DNA of 64,000 bases, from the NCBI RefSeq assembly GCF_004364775.1, contig NZ_SOAL01000015.1, forward strand, positions 62,001 to 126,000, in the 5' to 3' direction. Each line of letters starts with the position of its first letter. Positions within the stretch are counted from its first letter, which is position 1. Under the pieces are notes generated by a model. The model was given only the letters and a program-made list of their open reading frames with translations, did not search any database and was not told the DNA's origin. Both the position numbers and the translations under genes were made by a program. Below, piece by piece: positions 19,115-28,446 of this stretch. This DNA comes from Comamonas sp. JUb58 (GTDB lineage Bacteria; Pseudomonadota; Gammaproteobacteria; Burkholderiales; Burkholderiaceae_C).

Positions 19115-19151
19115 GCACTGCCGTCTGCTGCTAACGCAGATACGGCAGTGC
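19115..19151 (+). other. Stem-loop downstream of pgi
   Basis: Arms GCACTGCCGTCTGC and GCAGATACGGCAGTGC pair with a 2-base bulge. No T run follows, so it may be a weak terminator or an mRNA 3' stabiliser between pgi and the next gene. Confidence 0.4.
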
Positions 19152-19376
19152 AGCACGGTGTTTCCAAAACAGCAACACATGCTTCGAAATACGCGCTAGG
19201 GATTGGCGCGACTCTCTGGAATACTCGGAGGCTGGATGCGCTGGCGCAAAACCTGTGCATCCATTTGGTCTTCAAGCGCGCATGCGCAGCGTGCCAAGCC
19301 AGCGCAATCACAAAGCTGGTGGAGCAGCTTCGGGCCCACGCCTGGCTGCCAATTCGTCATTTCCAAGGAGTACATA

Positions 19377-20267
19377 ATGAAATTCAGCATCAAGATGGTT
19401 GCTGCAGCCGTGGCTTTTGCTGCCGGCGGCGCGGCGTTTGCGCAAAGCACGTTCGACAAGATCAACAGCACCGGCAAGGTGGTGGTTGGCGTGCGTGAAA
19501 GCTCGGCCCCAATGGCCTATGCGATTGGTTCCAACCAGACTTTCGGCGGCTACCATGTCGAGCTCTGCGAGCGCGTGCTCAAGGAAATCGCGCCCAAGGC
19601 CAAGATTGAATACATGGCGCTGACGGCCCAGAACACGATGCCACTGGTGCAAAACGGCACCGTGGACATCGGCTGCGGCCCCACCACCAACAACCTGAGC
19701 CGCCAAAAGCAAGTGGCCTTTGCGGTGACCACCTATGTGAGCCAGGTGCGCGCAGCGGTGCGAGCTGACTCCAACATCACCAGCGTCAAGCAGCTCGATG
19801 GCAAGACCGTGGCGGCCTCGGCCGGTACCACCGCCGTGCAGCTGCTGCGCAAGTTCGCCAAGGACAACAGCATCAACCTGCCCACCACCTTGGGCAAGGA
19901 CCACTTCGAAAGCTTCATGCTGCTCGAATCGGGCCGTGCCGACGCCTTTGTGCTGGATGACAATCTGCTGGCTGGCGTGATCGCCAACTCGGCCAACCCC
20001 GCTGGCTACAAGATTGTCGGCGAGGCGCTGGGATCGGAGCCGATTGCGCTGCTGTTCCGCAAGGACGACCCCGCCTTCAAGAAGGCCGTGGACGACAGCT
20101 TGAGCAAGATGATGAAGTCCGGCGAGCTGGCCAAGGTCTATGACAAGTGGTTCATGCAACCCATCCCGCCCAAGGGCCAGGCGCTGAACCTGCCGATGAG
20201 CGACACGCTGAAGAAGCTGCTGCAAGAGCCGAACGACAAGCCACTGGAAGCCTACGCCGACCAGTAA
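19377..20267 (+). CDS. Amino-acid ABC transporter substrate-binding protein (glutamate/aspartate type)
   Basis: A 296-residue periplasmic binding protein of family 3 (SBP_bac_3). Signal peptide MKFSIKMVAAAVAFAAGG, cleavage near AFA-QS. The mature part shows GKVVVGVRESSAPMAYAIG, DIGCGPTTNNLSRQKQVAF and DAFVLDDNLLAG, as in GltI-like glutamate/aspartate binding proteins. It has a strong AAGGAG ribosome site 7 bases before the ATG. No permease or ATPase gene is next to it; the genes on both sides belong to other functions and a terminator follows, so it is an orphan that must work with a transporter encoded elsewhere. Ligand is inferred from family likeness. Confidence 0.88.
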   Translation: MKFSIKMVAAAVAFAAGGAAFAQSTFDKINSTGKVVVGVRESSAPMAYAIGSNQTFGGYHVELCERVLKEIAPKAKIEYMALTAQNTMPLVQNGTVDIGCGPTTNNLSRQKQVAFAVTTYVSQVRAAVRADSNITSVKQLDGKTVAASAGTTAVQLLRKFAKDNSINLPTTLGKDHFESFMLLESGRADAFVLDDNLLAGVIANSANPAGYKIVGEALGSEPIALLFRKDDPAFKKAVDDSLSKMMKSGELAKVYDKWFMQPIPPKGQALNLPMSDTLKKLLQEPNDKPLEAYADQ

Positions 20268-20292
20268 GCCAGGCGCTTGCACCCTGCACCCC

Positions 20293-20317
20293 ACCCAGCC
20301 CCGGCTGGGTTTTTTTA
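20293..20317 (+). terminator. Rho-independent terminator after the orphan binding protein
   Basis: Stem ACCCAGCC / GGCTGGGT with a CC loop followed by seven T, 25 bases past the stop. Confidence 0.9.
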
Positions 20318-20558
20318 TGCCCGCAGGCCGCGCACCCAGGCCATGGATGGGCGCGCCCCACATCGCATCGCGCATCGCAGACGCAGCCCCTGGCCATGTT
20401 GTGCGTAATTGGAATAATTTGCCGCGCTATTGTCGTTTGACCTGGCACAAGGCACTGCCTAGCATGACGCGCAGTGCTGACCTGGTGCGCCCGCTGTCTG
20501 TGGCGGCTGGCACCAGGCCCGTTTCCCCGTTTTATTAGCTATTGATCTGGTACCCACG

Positions 20559-21932
20559 ATGACCCAATTTGTGCACCCCGATGAGGTTCGTTCGCGCTTC
20601 TCCCGCGCCATGTCCGATATGTACCGCGACGAAGTGCCGCAATACGGCAACTTGATGGAACTGGTGGCCCAGGTCAATGGCGAGGTGCTGAAGGCCCAGC
20701 CCGCACTGGCCAATGCGATGGCGCAGGCCGACGAGCTGGACCGCCTGGATGTGGAGCGCCATGGCGCGATCCGCGTGGGCACCAAGGAAGAGCTGTCCAC
20801 CTTGCGCCGCCTGTTTGCCGTGATGGGCATGGAGGCCGTGGGCTACTACGACCTGTCGGTGGCGGGCGTGCCGGTGCACTCCACCGCCTTCCGCCCGGTC
20901 TTGGGCAGCTCGCTCAACCGCAACCCCTTCCGCGTGTTCACCTCGCTGCTGCGCCTGGACCTGCTGGCCGATGAGGCGCTGCGCGCGCAGTCGGCCGCCA
21001 TCCTGGCGCGCCGCCAGATCTTTACCGAGCGCGCGCTGGCGCTGATCGCCCAGTGCGAAGCCGCCGGTGGCCTGACCGATGCCCAGGCCGACGAGTTTGT
21101 GCGCGAAGCGCTGGAGACCTTCCGCTGGCACAGCGAGGCAACCGTGGATGCCGCCACCTACGACAAGCTGCACAAGGCGCACCGCCTGGTGGCCGATGTG
21201 GTCTGCTTCAAGGGCCCGCACATCAACCACCTGACGCCGCGCACCCTCGATATCGACGCCGCCCAGCTGGGCATGCCCGCCCATGGCATGGATGCCAAGG
21301 ATGTGGTCGAAGGCCCACCCCGCCGCGCCTGCCCGATCCTGCTGCGCCAGACCAGCTTCAAGGCGCTGCAGGAGCGCGTGAACTTCCCCGGCAGCGATGA
21401 CCAGGGCACGCACACCGCCCGTTTTGGCGAGATCGAGCAGCGCGGCGTGGCCCTGACCCGCAAGGGCCGTGCCTTGTACGACAGCCTGCTGGCCAATGTG
21501 CGCAGCATGGGCAATGCCGGTAGCGCCAGCGCCAACTACCAGGACCGCCTGGAGTCGTCCTTTGCCGCCTTCCCCGACAGCCACGATGCCATGCGCCAGC
21601 AAGGCCTGGCCTTCTACCGCTATGTGCTGCAGCAGCCCGTGGGCGATGCCTCGGCCGATATCGAGACCCTGATTGCCGACGGCGTGGTGCGTGCCGAGCC
21701 GATCGTGTACGAGGACTTTCTCCCAGTGAGCGCGGCCGGTATCTTCCAGTCCAACCTGGGTGGCGAAGAGCAAAAGCACTACGAGGCCAACCAGGCGCAG
21801 CAGGCTTTCGAAGCCGACCTGGGCGCCCAGGTGCATGACGAGATCGCGCTGTACCAGGCGATGCAGGACGCATCCTTGCAAGCGGTGCGCGAGGCCCTGG
21901 CACAAGCCGACGTGGCAGAAAGCGTGGCCTGA
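20559..21932 (+). CDS. hglS: 2-oxoadipate dioxygenase/decarboxylase, HglS (DUF1338) family
   Basis: A 457-residue protein of the DUF1338/YdcJ family, whose characterised member HglS is an iron-dependent VOC-fold enzyme turning 2-oxoadipate into D-2-hydroxyglutarate with loss of CO2 in bacterial D-lysine catabolism. The expected metal and substrate residues appear: His68 and Arg72 in ERHGAIRVG, His224 in GPHINHLTPR and a Glu in RFGEIEQRG (E291 or E293). Residue equivalence is from remembered family motifs, not an alignment. The next gene begins 3 bases after its stop and encodes a matching D-2-hydroxyglutarate dehydrogenase, which strongly supports the function. Confidence 0.88.
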   Translation: MTQFVHPDEVRSRFSRAMSDMYRDEVPQYGNLMELVAQVNGEVLKAQPALANAMAQADELDRLDVERHGAIRVGTKEELSTLRRLFAVMGMEAVGYYDLSVAGVPVHSTAFRPVLGSSLNRNPFRVFTSLLRLDLLADEALRAQSAAILARRQIFTERALALIAQCEAAGGLTDAQADEFVREALETFRWHSEATVDAATYDKLHKAHRLVADVVCFKGPHINHLTPRTLDIDAAQLGMPAHGMDAKDVVEGPPRRACPILLRQTSFKALQERVNFPGSDDQGTHTARFGEIEQRGVALTRKGRALYDSLLANVRSMGNAGSASANYQDRLESSFAAFPDSHDAMRQQGLAFYRYVLQQPVGDASADIETLIADGVVRAEPIVYEDFLPVSAAGIFQSNLGGEEQKHYEANQAQQAFEADLGAQVHDEIALYQAMQDASLQAVREALAQADVAESVA

Positions 21933-21935
21933 GCG

Positions 21936-23375
21936 ATGGCCGCCTCTGATCTGGACAACAGCGAGCTGCTGAGCGCACTGCATGCGATTGTGGGCGAAGT
22001 CGGGGTGCTGCAAGGCGCCGACATGGCCGCCTATGAGGAGGGCGCGCGCTACGGCCAGGGCCGTGCACGCCTGGTGGTGCGCCCCGCCGATGTGGCACAG
22101 GTGCAGGCCGTGGTGCGGCTCTGCGCCGAGCGCGGCCTGGCGCTGCTGCCCCAAGGCGCCAACACCGGCATGGTGGGCGCCAGCACGCCGGACATGAGCG
22201 GCACCCAGCTGGTGCTGAGCCTCTCGCGTCTGCGCAGCCACTGCGAGGTGGATGTGGCCAACCGCAGCGTGGTCGTCGATGCCGGCGTGACCCTGCAGGA
22301 GCTCAACGACAAGCTCGAACCGCATGGCCTCTGGTTCCCGATCGATCTGGGGGCTAATCCCTCGATCGGCGGCATGGTGGCCACCAACACCGGTGGCACG
22401 CGCCTGATCCGCTACGGCGATGTGCGTTCCAACCTGATGGCGCTGCAAGTGGTGCTGATGGACCCGCCCGGCGAGGTGGTGGAGCTAGGCCGCGCGCTGC
22501 GCAAGAACAATACCGGTGTGGACTGGAAGCAGCTGTTTGTCGGCGGCTCCGGTGCCGGCGCCATCGTGACGCAGGCCACCATCCAGGTGCATGCCCGCCC
22601 GGCCCAACGCGCCACGGCGCTGGTGGTGCCGGCCTCGGACGAGGCGGTGATGGAACTGCTGCAGGCCTTTGAGCGCGACCTGGGCGATTGGCTGGCCGCA
22701 TTTGAAGGCATCTCGGGCAATGCGATGCAGGCGGCCATTGACCATGTGCCCAACCTGCGCAACCCCTTTGCGCCGGACGATGCGCCCGAGTTCGCCATCC
22801 TGGTCGAGCTGGAAGCCAATGCCGCTGCCAAATACAGCCAGCTGGATCTGCAAGAGGCGCTCAACAGCTTCCTGGAAGACCAGTTCGAGTCGACCATCGT
22901 CAACGCGGCCTTGGGCAATGCCACCGAGCTGTGGCACCTGCGCCATAGCATCAGCGAAGGCGCGCGGGCACTGGGCAAGCCGATTGCGTTTGATGTGTCG
23001 GTGCCGCGCTCGCGCATCATGGAGTTCTGCCGCAAGGGCCGTGAGCTGGTGGCGCGCGACTACCCCTTCCTCACGGTGGTGGACTTTGGCCATATCGCCG
23101 ATGGCGGTGTGCACTTCAACGTCATCTGGCGCAAGGATGCGCCCGAGCAGTACGACCCCGCCGTGGTGCAGCGCCTGCGCGATGCCATCTACGGCATGGT
23201 GGTGCAGGACTTTGGCGGCAGCTACAGCGCCGAGCATGGCGTGGGCCCGCACAACCTGGCCTATTACCAACGCTTTACGCCGCCGCTGCTGCAGCAATGG
23301 GCCGATGGCTGGCGCGACCGGCTGGATCCCCAGCACCTCTGCGGCACCGTGGATTTGGGCACCGCCAAGAACTAA
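21936..23375 (+). CDS. FAD-linked D-2-hydroxyglutarate dehydrogenase (GlcD/DLD family)
   Basis: A 479-residue flavoprotein with an N-terminal FAD_binding_4 domain (LLPQGANTGMVGA; GANPSIGGMVATNTGGTR) and a C-terminal FAD-oxidase domain with the metal-site motif FGHIADGGVHFN and SAEHGVG near the end. This family oxidises D-2-hydroxy acids such as D-2-hydroxyglutarate or D-lactate and passes electrons to a quinone or flavoprotein. Directly behind HglS, the likely reaction is D-2-hydroxyglutarate to 2-oxoglutarate. D-lactate or glycolate oxidation remains possible from the sequence alone. Confidence 0.87.
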   Translation: MAASDLDNSELLSALHAIVGEVGVLQGADMAAYEEGARYGQGRARLVVRPADVAQVQAVVRLCAERGLALLPQGANTGMVGASTPDMSGTQLVLSLSRLRSHCEVDVANRSVVVDAGVTLQELNDKLEPHGLWFPIDLGANPSIGGMVATNTGGTRLIRYGDVRSNLMALQVVLMDPPGEVVELGRALRKNNTGVDWKQLFVGGSGAGAIVTQATIQVHARPAQRATALVVPASDEAVMELLQAFERDLGDWLAAFEGISGNAMQAAIDHVPNLRNPFAPDDAPEFAILVELEANAAAKYSQLDLQEALNSFLEDQFESTIVNAALGNATELWHLRHSISEGARALGKPIAFDVSVPRSRIMEFCRKGRELVARDYPFLTVVDFGHIADGGVHFNVIWRKDAPEQYDPAVVQRLRDAIYGMVVQDFGGSYSAEHGVGPHNLAYYQRFTPPLLQQWADGWRDRLDPQHLCGTVDLGTAKN

Positions 23376-23447
23376 GACCCTGGCCGTGCCTGCGTTGGCA
23401 GGCATGGCCAATAACAACTACCAGAGACAACCCAGCGAGACAAGGCC

Positions 23448-24656
23448 ATGTCCTTTTTTCAATTCACTCCCGCATTCGCCAATCCCCAGGGCTCGCCCAT
23501 CCGCGAGCTGTTTCCCTACCTGAGCCGCCCGGGCATGATCTCGCTGGCGGGTGGCTACCCCTCGCCCAGCCTGTTCGACCAGGAAGGCCTGGCCGCAGCA
23601 GCCGCGCAGGCGATGACCACGGGCGCCACGGCGCTGCAGTACGGCGCCACCGAAGGCTCGCCCGCGCTGCGCGAGCAGCTGGCGGCCCAGTGCCAGGCAC
23701 GCGGCATCCGCTGCAGCGCTGCCGACATGCTGGTCACCACTGGCTCGCAACAGGGCTTTGACCTGCTGCTGCGCGTGCTGATCCAGCCTGGCGACACCGT
23801 CTGCGTGGAGACCCCCGCTTACCCTGCCACCCTTGCGGCGCTGCGCCAGGCGGGCGCCAGGATCCTGAGCACGCCGGTGGATGGCGATGGCCTGGATGTG
23901 GATGCCCTGGCCGCCATGCTGGCTGCGCTGCCGGTGGCCGAGCGCCCCAAGCTGCTTTACACCGTGCCCAACTTCTCCAACCCCTGCGGCACCTTGCTGG
24001 TGCAGCAGCGCCGCGACCGCCTGGTGCAACTGGCGCTGCAGTATGGCTTTGTCGTGGTCGAGGACGATCCCTATGGCGAGCTGGCCTTCACCGATGCCCG
24101 CCCCGCACCGGTCTATGCTGCGGCCCATCAGCAGTTGGGCGAGGGCGAGAACCCGGTGGTCTACCTGTCGAGCCTGTCCAAAACCGTGGCCCCTGGCCTG
24201 CGCGTGGGCTGGATGGTGGCCGACCCGGCTGTGCTGCGCCGCTGCACCGTGGCCAAGCAGACCAATGACCTCTGCACCTCGCCGCTGGCGCAGGCCGTGG
24301 CCGCCAGCTACCTGCAGTCGGGCCGCTATGGCCAGGCTGTGGCCAAGGCCTGTGCCGAATACCAGCGCCGCATGCTGGCCCTCACCGAGGGCCTGAAGGC
24401 GCGTCTGGGTGACCTGGTGCAGTTTGTGCAGCCTGCTGGCGGCATGTTTGTCTGGATGACTTTCGATGCCCGCATCGATCCGCAAAAGCTGTTCGATGCC
24501 GCCGTGGCGGCCAATGTGATCTTTGTGCCGGGCAAGGCCTTCTATGCCGACAACGCGAACCTGCATTCGATGCGCCTGTCGTTTGCGGCGCCCGATGTCG
24601 CCCAGATCGAACAGGCAGTCGATAGGCTGACAGAAGCATTTGAGAAGGCCAAGTAA
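23448..24656 (+). CDS. PLP-dependent aminotransferase, probably 2-aminoadipate transaminase
   Basis: A 402-residue fold-type I aminotransferase of the LysN/MocR-domain-like class (Kat/AAT subgroup). The N-terminal ISLAGGYPSPSLFD, the QYGATEGSPALREQL block and the PLP lysine Lys245 in SSLSKTVAPGLRVGW are typical; YTVPNFSNPCG is the substrate-side loop. Enzymes of this group act on 2-aminoadipate, kynurenine or branched-chain amino acids. Its place behind a 2-oxoadipate-consuming enzyme points to 2-aminoadipate as amino donor. A 72-base gap separates it from the dehydrogenase, and a terminator follows, so it is likely the last gene of the operon. Confidence 0.85.
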   Translation: MSFFQFTPAFANPQGSPIRELFPYLSRPGMISLAGGYPSPSLFDQEGLAAAAAQAMTTGATALQYGATEGSPALREQLAAQCQARGIRCSAADMLVTTGSQQGFDLLLRVLIQPGDTVCVETPAYPATLAALRQAGARILSTPVDGDGLDVDALAAMLAALPVAERPKLLYTVPNFSNPCGTLLVQQRRDRLVQLALQYGFVVVEDDPYGELAFTDARPAPVYAAAHQQLGEGENPVVYLSSLSKTVAPGLRVGWMVADPAVLRRCTVAKQTNDLCTSPLAQAVAASYLQSGRYGQAVAKACAEYQRRMLALTEGLKARLGDLVQFVQPAGGMFVWMTFDARIDPQKLFDAAVAANVIFVPGKAFYADNANLHSMRLSFAAPDVAQIEQAVDRLTEAFEKAK

Positions 24657-24680
24657 GCGCTATTGACTCTGTAGCACCCG

Positions 24681-24713
24681 GGCCCGCTGGCATGAAAGCC
24701 AGCGGGCCTTTTT
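24681..24713 (+). terminator. Rho-independent terminator of the aminoadipate operon
   Basis: An 11-bp perfect stem GGCCCGCTGGC / GCCAGCGGGCC with a 6-base loop and five T. It separates the operon from the convergent TonB receptor gene. Confidence 0.9.
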
Positions 24714-24767
24714 AGTAGGTGATGGGCAAGCCGCGCTCATGTGTGCCGCGATTGCCCGTCATCCGAC

Positions 24768-27173
24768 TCAGAAGTCGTAACGCATGCCCACGTTTACGCT
24801 GCGCGGAGCTCCCCAGGTGTAGTACAGGCCGATGGCGCTGAAGTTGTTCACGCCAGCTTTGTAGTGCTTGTCCAGGGCATTGTTGATGTTCATGCTGAAC
24901 GACAGCTGTTTGTTGACCTGGTAGCGGGCCATGAGGTCCAGCAGCGCGTAGCTGCTTTGCTCCAGGGTGGCGGCGCTGTTGCTGACGGAGGTCTTGTCCT
25001 GCCAGCGGGTCGAGGCACCGACCGTCAGACCGCGCAGCGCACCTTGGTCAAAGCGGTAGGTGCTGCCCAGCTTGAACTGGTACTCGGGGTACTGGCTGGT
25101 GTTGCTCAGCGAGCTGTTCTGCCGCACCAGGCTGCCCTGGGCCTGCCAGCCGCGTGCCAGCTCGCCTGACAGCTCCAGCTCCCAGCCGTGGCGGGTGGCA
25201 GAGGCGACGGAGCGGTAGGCGGTATCGCCACCGGGTGTCAGACCACCGGTTTCCTCGGCGGTGTTCTTGGTCTTGATCCAGTAGTGGCTGATGCTGGCAT
25301 TCAGGCGCTTGTCAAAGAACTCACCCTTGATACCGACCTCATAGGTGTTGCCCTCTTCGGGCTTGAGGGTGCGGCCTTGCTCGTCCTGCGAGGTCTGCGG
25401 CTGAAAAATGCTGGCATAGCTGGCATAGGCCGACATATTGGGGTGGAAGTCATAGACCAGACCGGCATAGGGCGTGTAGACCGCACTCTCGTTCATGTCG
25501 TAGTTCCACCAGTACGGGGTGGTGTCCCGTTCTTCGAACTTGGTCACGCGCAAGCCGGCAATCAGCTGCAGCGGATCGCTGAGCTGAAAGCGGCCTGCCG
25601 CATAGGCATAGCGCTGCTTTTGGCTGAAACGGTTGTCGCCATAGGTCCAGCTGCTGGTGTCGGGCTCGGGCAGGTAGGCGCCGCCCTGGTCATAGCTGGT
25701 GCCCAGGCCATTGAGCGGCAACAAGGTCAGCGCGTTCAAGGGCAGTTTGACGCTGCTTTGGAAGCGCGAGATGCCCAGGCCGGCGAGCAGCTCATGCTGG
25801 CGGCCCAGCATGCTGAACGGGCCTTTGATGTCCAGGTTCACCGTCCAGTTGTTGTTGCGCATGTCGGTCCAGCGGCCATAGTTCACGCGGTCCTGGTCGT
25901 AGAGGTAGCCGGCAAACATATCGTCCATGCGCACCTGCTGGTGCGAGAACTTGAGGCTGCTGGTCCAGCCATTGCCCAGGCGCTGCTCCAGGCTGCCAAA
26001 CAGGGTGACCGCGTCCTGGTCGTAACCGCCCCAGGGTGCGCCGGTGTTGAACGAACGTGGCCGGTCGGGCGTCTTGACACCCGCGCGGGTGTAGCCCTGG
26101 ATGGGTTGGGTCGTGCCGATGCCGTTGGCCGCACGCTGGCGGTAGGTAAAGCCGACATTCAGCAAGGTATCGGGGCTCAGGTCGGCTTCCAAGGTACCGA
26201 ACAGCATCTTGCTTCGGCTTTCTTCATGGTCGCGAAAGCTGCCGGCATCGGTGGCCGATGCGACCAGGCGGCCGCGCAGGGTGCCGGCCTCGTTGAGCGG
26301 GCCGCCGATATCGGCCTGTGCGCGGTAGCTGTCCCAGCTGCCGGCGCTGGCTTGCACGCTGGCCTGGAAGGTCCGCGTGGGGCGCTTGCGCACCATGTTG
26401 ACGGTGGCACCGTATTCGCCCTTGCCCACCACCAGACCCGAGGAGCCCTTGAGCACATCGATGTGGTCGATCTCGGCCATGTCGTCGAGCGAGAACAGGG
26501 TGCTGGTCAGGTAGTACCAGCCGCTGCGCACTTGGGCCATGCCATCGGTCTGCAGGTTGACCGAGGTGCCGCGTGCCTGGAAGTCGGTGGCATTGCCCTG
26601 GCGGTAGATGCCGATGCCGGGGGCCTGCTCCATCACATCGGTCAAGGTGTCGAGCTTGAAGTCGTCCATGCGCTGGCGGGTCATCACGCTGACCGACTGC
26701 GGGGTCTCGCGCAGGCTCAGGCCCAAGCCCGTGGCCGTCGAGCTGGGGCCGCGCTGGGTGTAGCTGCCGCTGCCTTCGGTGGCACCGTCACGCTGGGCAT
26801 CGGCCGTCACCGTCACGGTCGCCAGGGTCGCGCCTTCCTCACCCACCGATGCGGCCTTGATGACCACGGCCTGGCCTTCCACCGTGGCCACCAGGCCGGT
26901 GCCGGCCAGCAGGCGGTCCAGCGCCTGGTTCGGCGTCAGGGTGCCGACGATGGCCGGTGCCCGCTTGCCGGCGACCAGGCCTTGTTGGGCAATCAGCTGG
27001 ATGCGCGTTTGCCGCGCCCAGTCATTGAGCGCCTCGGCCAGCGGCTGGGCCTGGATACTGAAGGCCAGCGGCGTGGCTGGCAGCGCGGCGCTTTGCGCAT
27101 GGGCTGCCACGGAGCCCAAGGCCAGAGCAATGGCCAAAGCCAGCGGAGCGGGGCGCAGAAGGGGGTACGACAT
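24768..27173 (-). CDS. TonB-dependent siderophore receptor with N-terminal signalling domain
   Basis: An 801-residue outer-membrane receptor of the FpvA/FhuE/FecA class. After a signal peptide (LALAIALALGSVAAHAQ) comes a secretin/TonB short N-terminal domain (about residues 40-100, LAEALNDWARQTRIQLIAQQ in parts), then the plug domain (TPQSVSVMTRQRMDD; IDHIDVLKGSSGLVVG) and a 22-strand barrel ending in the BAM signal VGMRYDF. The N-terminal domain is what touches FecR in surface signalling. The start at 27173 is supported by GAGGATC just upstream. The ferric siderophore is not identifiable. It is the third gene of the sigma-fecR-receptor set. Confidence 0.92.
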   Translation of the reverse strand: MSYPLLRPAPLALAIALALGSVAAHAQSAALPATPLAFSIQAQPLAEALNDWARQTRIQLIAQQGLVAGKRAPAIVGTLTPNQALDRLLAGTGLVATVEGQAVVIKAASVGEEGATLATVTVTADAQRDGATEGSGSYTQRGPSSTATGLGLSLRETPQSVSVMTRQRMDDFKLDTLTDVMEQAPGIGIYRQGNATDFQARGTSVNLQTDGMAQVRSGWYYLTSTLFSLDDMAEIDHIDVLKGSSGLVVGKGEYGATVNMVRKRPTRTFQASVQASAGSWDSYRAQADIGGPLNEAGTLRGRLVASATDAGSFRDHEESRSKMLFGTLEADLSPDTLLNVGFTYRQRAANGIGTTQPIQGYTRAGVKTPDRPRSFNTGAPWGGYDQDAVTLFGSLEQRLGNGWTSSLKFSHQQVRMDDMFAGYLYDQDRVNYGRWTDMRNNNWTVNLDIKGPFSMLGRQHELLAGLGISRFQSSVKLPLNALTLLPLNGLGTSYDQGGAYLPEPDTSSWTYGDNRFSQKQRYAYAAGRFQLSDPLQLIAGLRVTKFEERDTTPYWWNYDMNESAVYTPYAGLVYDFHPNMSAYASYASIFQPQTSQDEQGRTLKPEEGNTYEVGIKGEFFDKRLNASISHYWIKTKNTAEETGGLTPGGDTAYRSVASATRHGWELELSGELARGWQAQGSLVRQNSSLSNTSQYPEYQFKLGSTYRFDQGALRGLTVGASTRWQDKTSVSNSAATLEQSSYALLDLMARYQVNKQLSFSMNINNALDKHYKAGVNNFSAIGLYYTWGAPRSVNVGMRYDF

Positions 27174-27288
27174 CGGGATCCTCAAAGTAGTCAATGCAAA
27201 TCATTCCTACTGAGGTAGACGCACGAGATGCGGGAAATACGGTAATGACCGCGAAAATTTTTAAGAAAAATGTGCCGATGCCGGGATC

Positions 27289-28446
27289 TCAGCGCACAGC
27301 GCGTATTTCCAGCCCACCCGCCACCTGCTGCAAGCGCACTGGCAGTGCATGGGGCAGGATCTTGCGCAGGGTCTGGGTGTCGCTGGGGTCGAAGGTGCCG
27401 CTCAGGCGCAGCGCGGCCACCGCCGGATCGTTGATGGTGAGGCCGGTGTTGCCATAGCGCTCAAACTCCGCCAGCGCCTGCGCGAGCGGCGTGTTGACAA
27501 AGCTGATGCGGTGCTCGCGCCAGGCGGCAATGCCTTCGGCGGCGACGGGCTGGATGGGGCGCAGGCTGCCTTGGGCATCGGCCGTGATCTGCTGGCCGGC
27601 CACCAAGGTCTGGGCGTCGGCGATCTGCGCCAGCGCGGGGCCGGGTGCCCCATCGCGGCGTATCACGCGCACCTTGCCTTCTTCCACCGCCACACGCACG
27701 CCATCGCTGCCTGCCAGCCCGGGCGTGTAGCGCACCGAGAACCGCGTGCCCACCACGGTGATGCCGACCGGGCCACTCAGCACATGGAAGGGGCGCTGCG
27801 GACCGGCTTGCACGCTGAACACGGCCTGGCCCTCGTGCAGCAGCACTTCGCGGCGGTCGCGGTAGTAGGTCACTTCCAGGCGGGTGGCGGTGTCCAGGCG
27901 CAGCTGGCTGCCATCGGGCAGCTGCACTTCCAGCTGCTGGCCGCGCTGCGAGGCATAGGCCTGCTTGAATACCGGTTGCGCCTGCCAGTGCTGCCAGGCC
28001 AGCAGGCCTGTGCCGCTGGTCATCACCACCGCAGCGGCCATGCCCAGCGAGGGCAGCAGCCAGCGGCGGCGCAGGCCTGCGATGGCCGTGGCTGCCGCAG
28101 GCGCCATGCCTGCGGTGGCAGGGCGGACGGGAGCCTGTTCTGCAGCGCTCAGCTGCGCCTTGTCATGCGCCAGGTTGCGGCGCAACTGGGCGATGGCATC
28201 GGCGGGCAGGGCATCGATGGCGCTCCAGTGCTGCTCCCACTGCGCATAGGCGCTGCCGTTCGTGGCGTCGGCCTGCAACCACTGCTGGAAGGCCTGCTCA
28301 TCCGCCGCGTCCCAGCCCGCGCGCTGGCGCCGGACAAACCAGTCCAGCACCTGCTGGCGCAGGCCAGCGGCATTGTCTGGTGGCAGGGGCGGTGCGTTCA
28401 TCTCGTGGTCAATTCTGGATTCTGGGGGACAGGCGGGGCTGCTCAT
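27289..28446 (-). CDS. FecR-family anti-sigma/signal transducer
   Basis: A 385-residue inner-membrane protein of the FecR family. The N-terminal cytoplasmic DUF4880 region (DWFVRRQRAGWDAADEQAF, WLQADATNGSAYAQW) contacts the sigma factor; one membrane segment follows (WLLPSLGMAAAVVMTSGTG); then the periplasmic FecR domain (LEVQLPDGSQLRLDTATRL, GTRFSVRY) and a C-terminal STN-like tail (DPAVAALRLSGTFD). The ATG at 28446 overlaps the sigma stop (ATGA), so I prefer it; an ATG at 28401 is a possible alternative with weaker coupling. It relays occupancy of the receptor to the sigma factor. Confidence 0.87.
   Translation of the reverse strand: MSSPACPPESRIDHEMNAPPLPPDNAAGLRQQVLDWFVRRQRAGWDAADEQAFQQWLQADATNGSAYAQWEQHWSAIDALPADAIAQLRRNLAHDKAQLSAAEQAPVRPATAGMAPAAATAIAGLRRRWLLPSLGMAAAVVMTSGTGLLAWQHWQAQPVFKQAYASQRGQQLEVQLPDGSQLRLDTATRLEVTYYRDRREVLLHEGQAVFSVQAGPQRPFHVLSGPVGITVVGTRFSVRYTPGLAGSDGVRVAVEEGKVRVIRRDGAPGPALAQIADAQTLVAGQQITADAQGSLRPIQPVAAEGIAAWREHRISFVNTPLAQALAEFERYGNTGLTINDPAVAALRLSGTFDPSDTQTLRKILPHALPVRLQQVAGGLEIRAVR

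Noticed and set aside
27183..27210. Second Fur box upstream of the TonB receptor (AATGATTTGCATT core)
   Set aside because: Only about 11 of 18 positions match the consensus. The gene would already be covered by the sigma factor circuit, so I did not list it.
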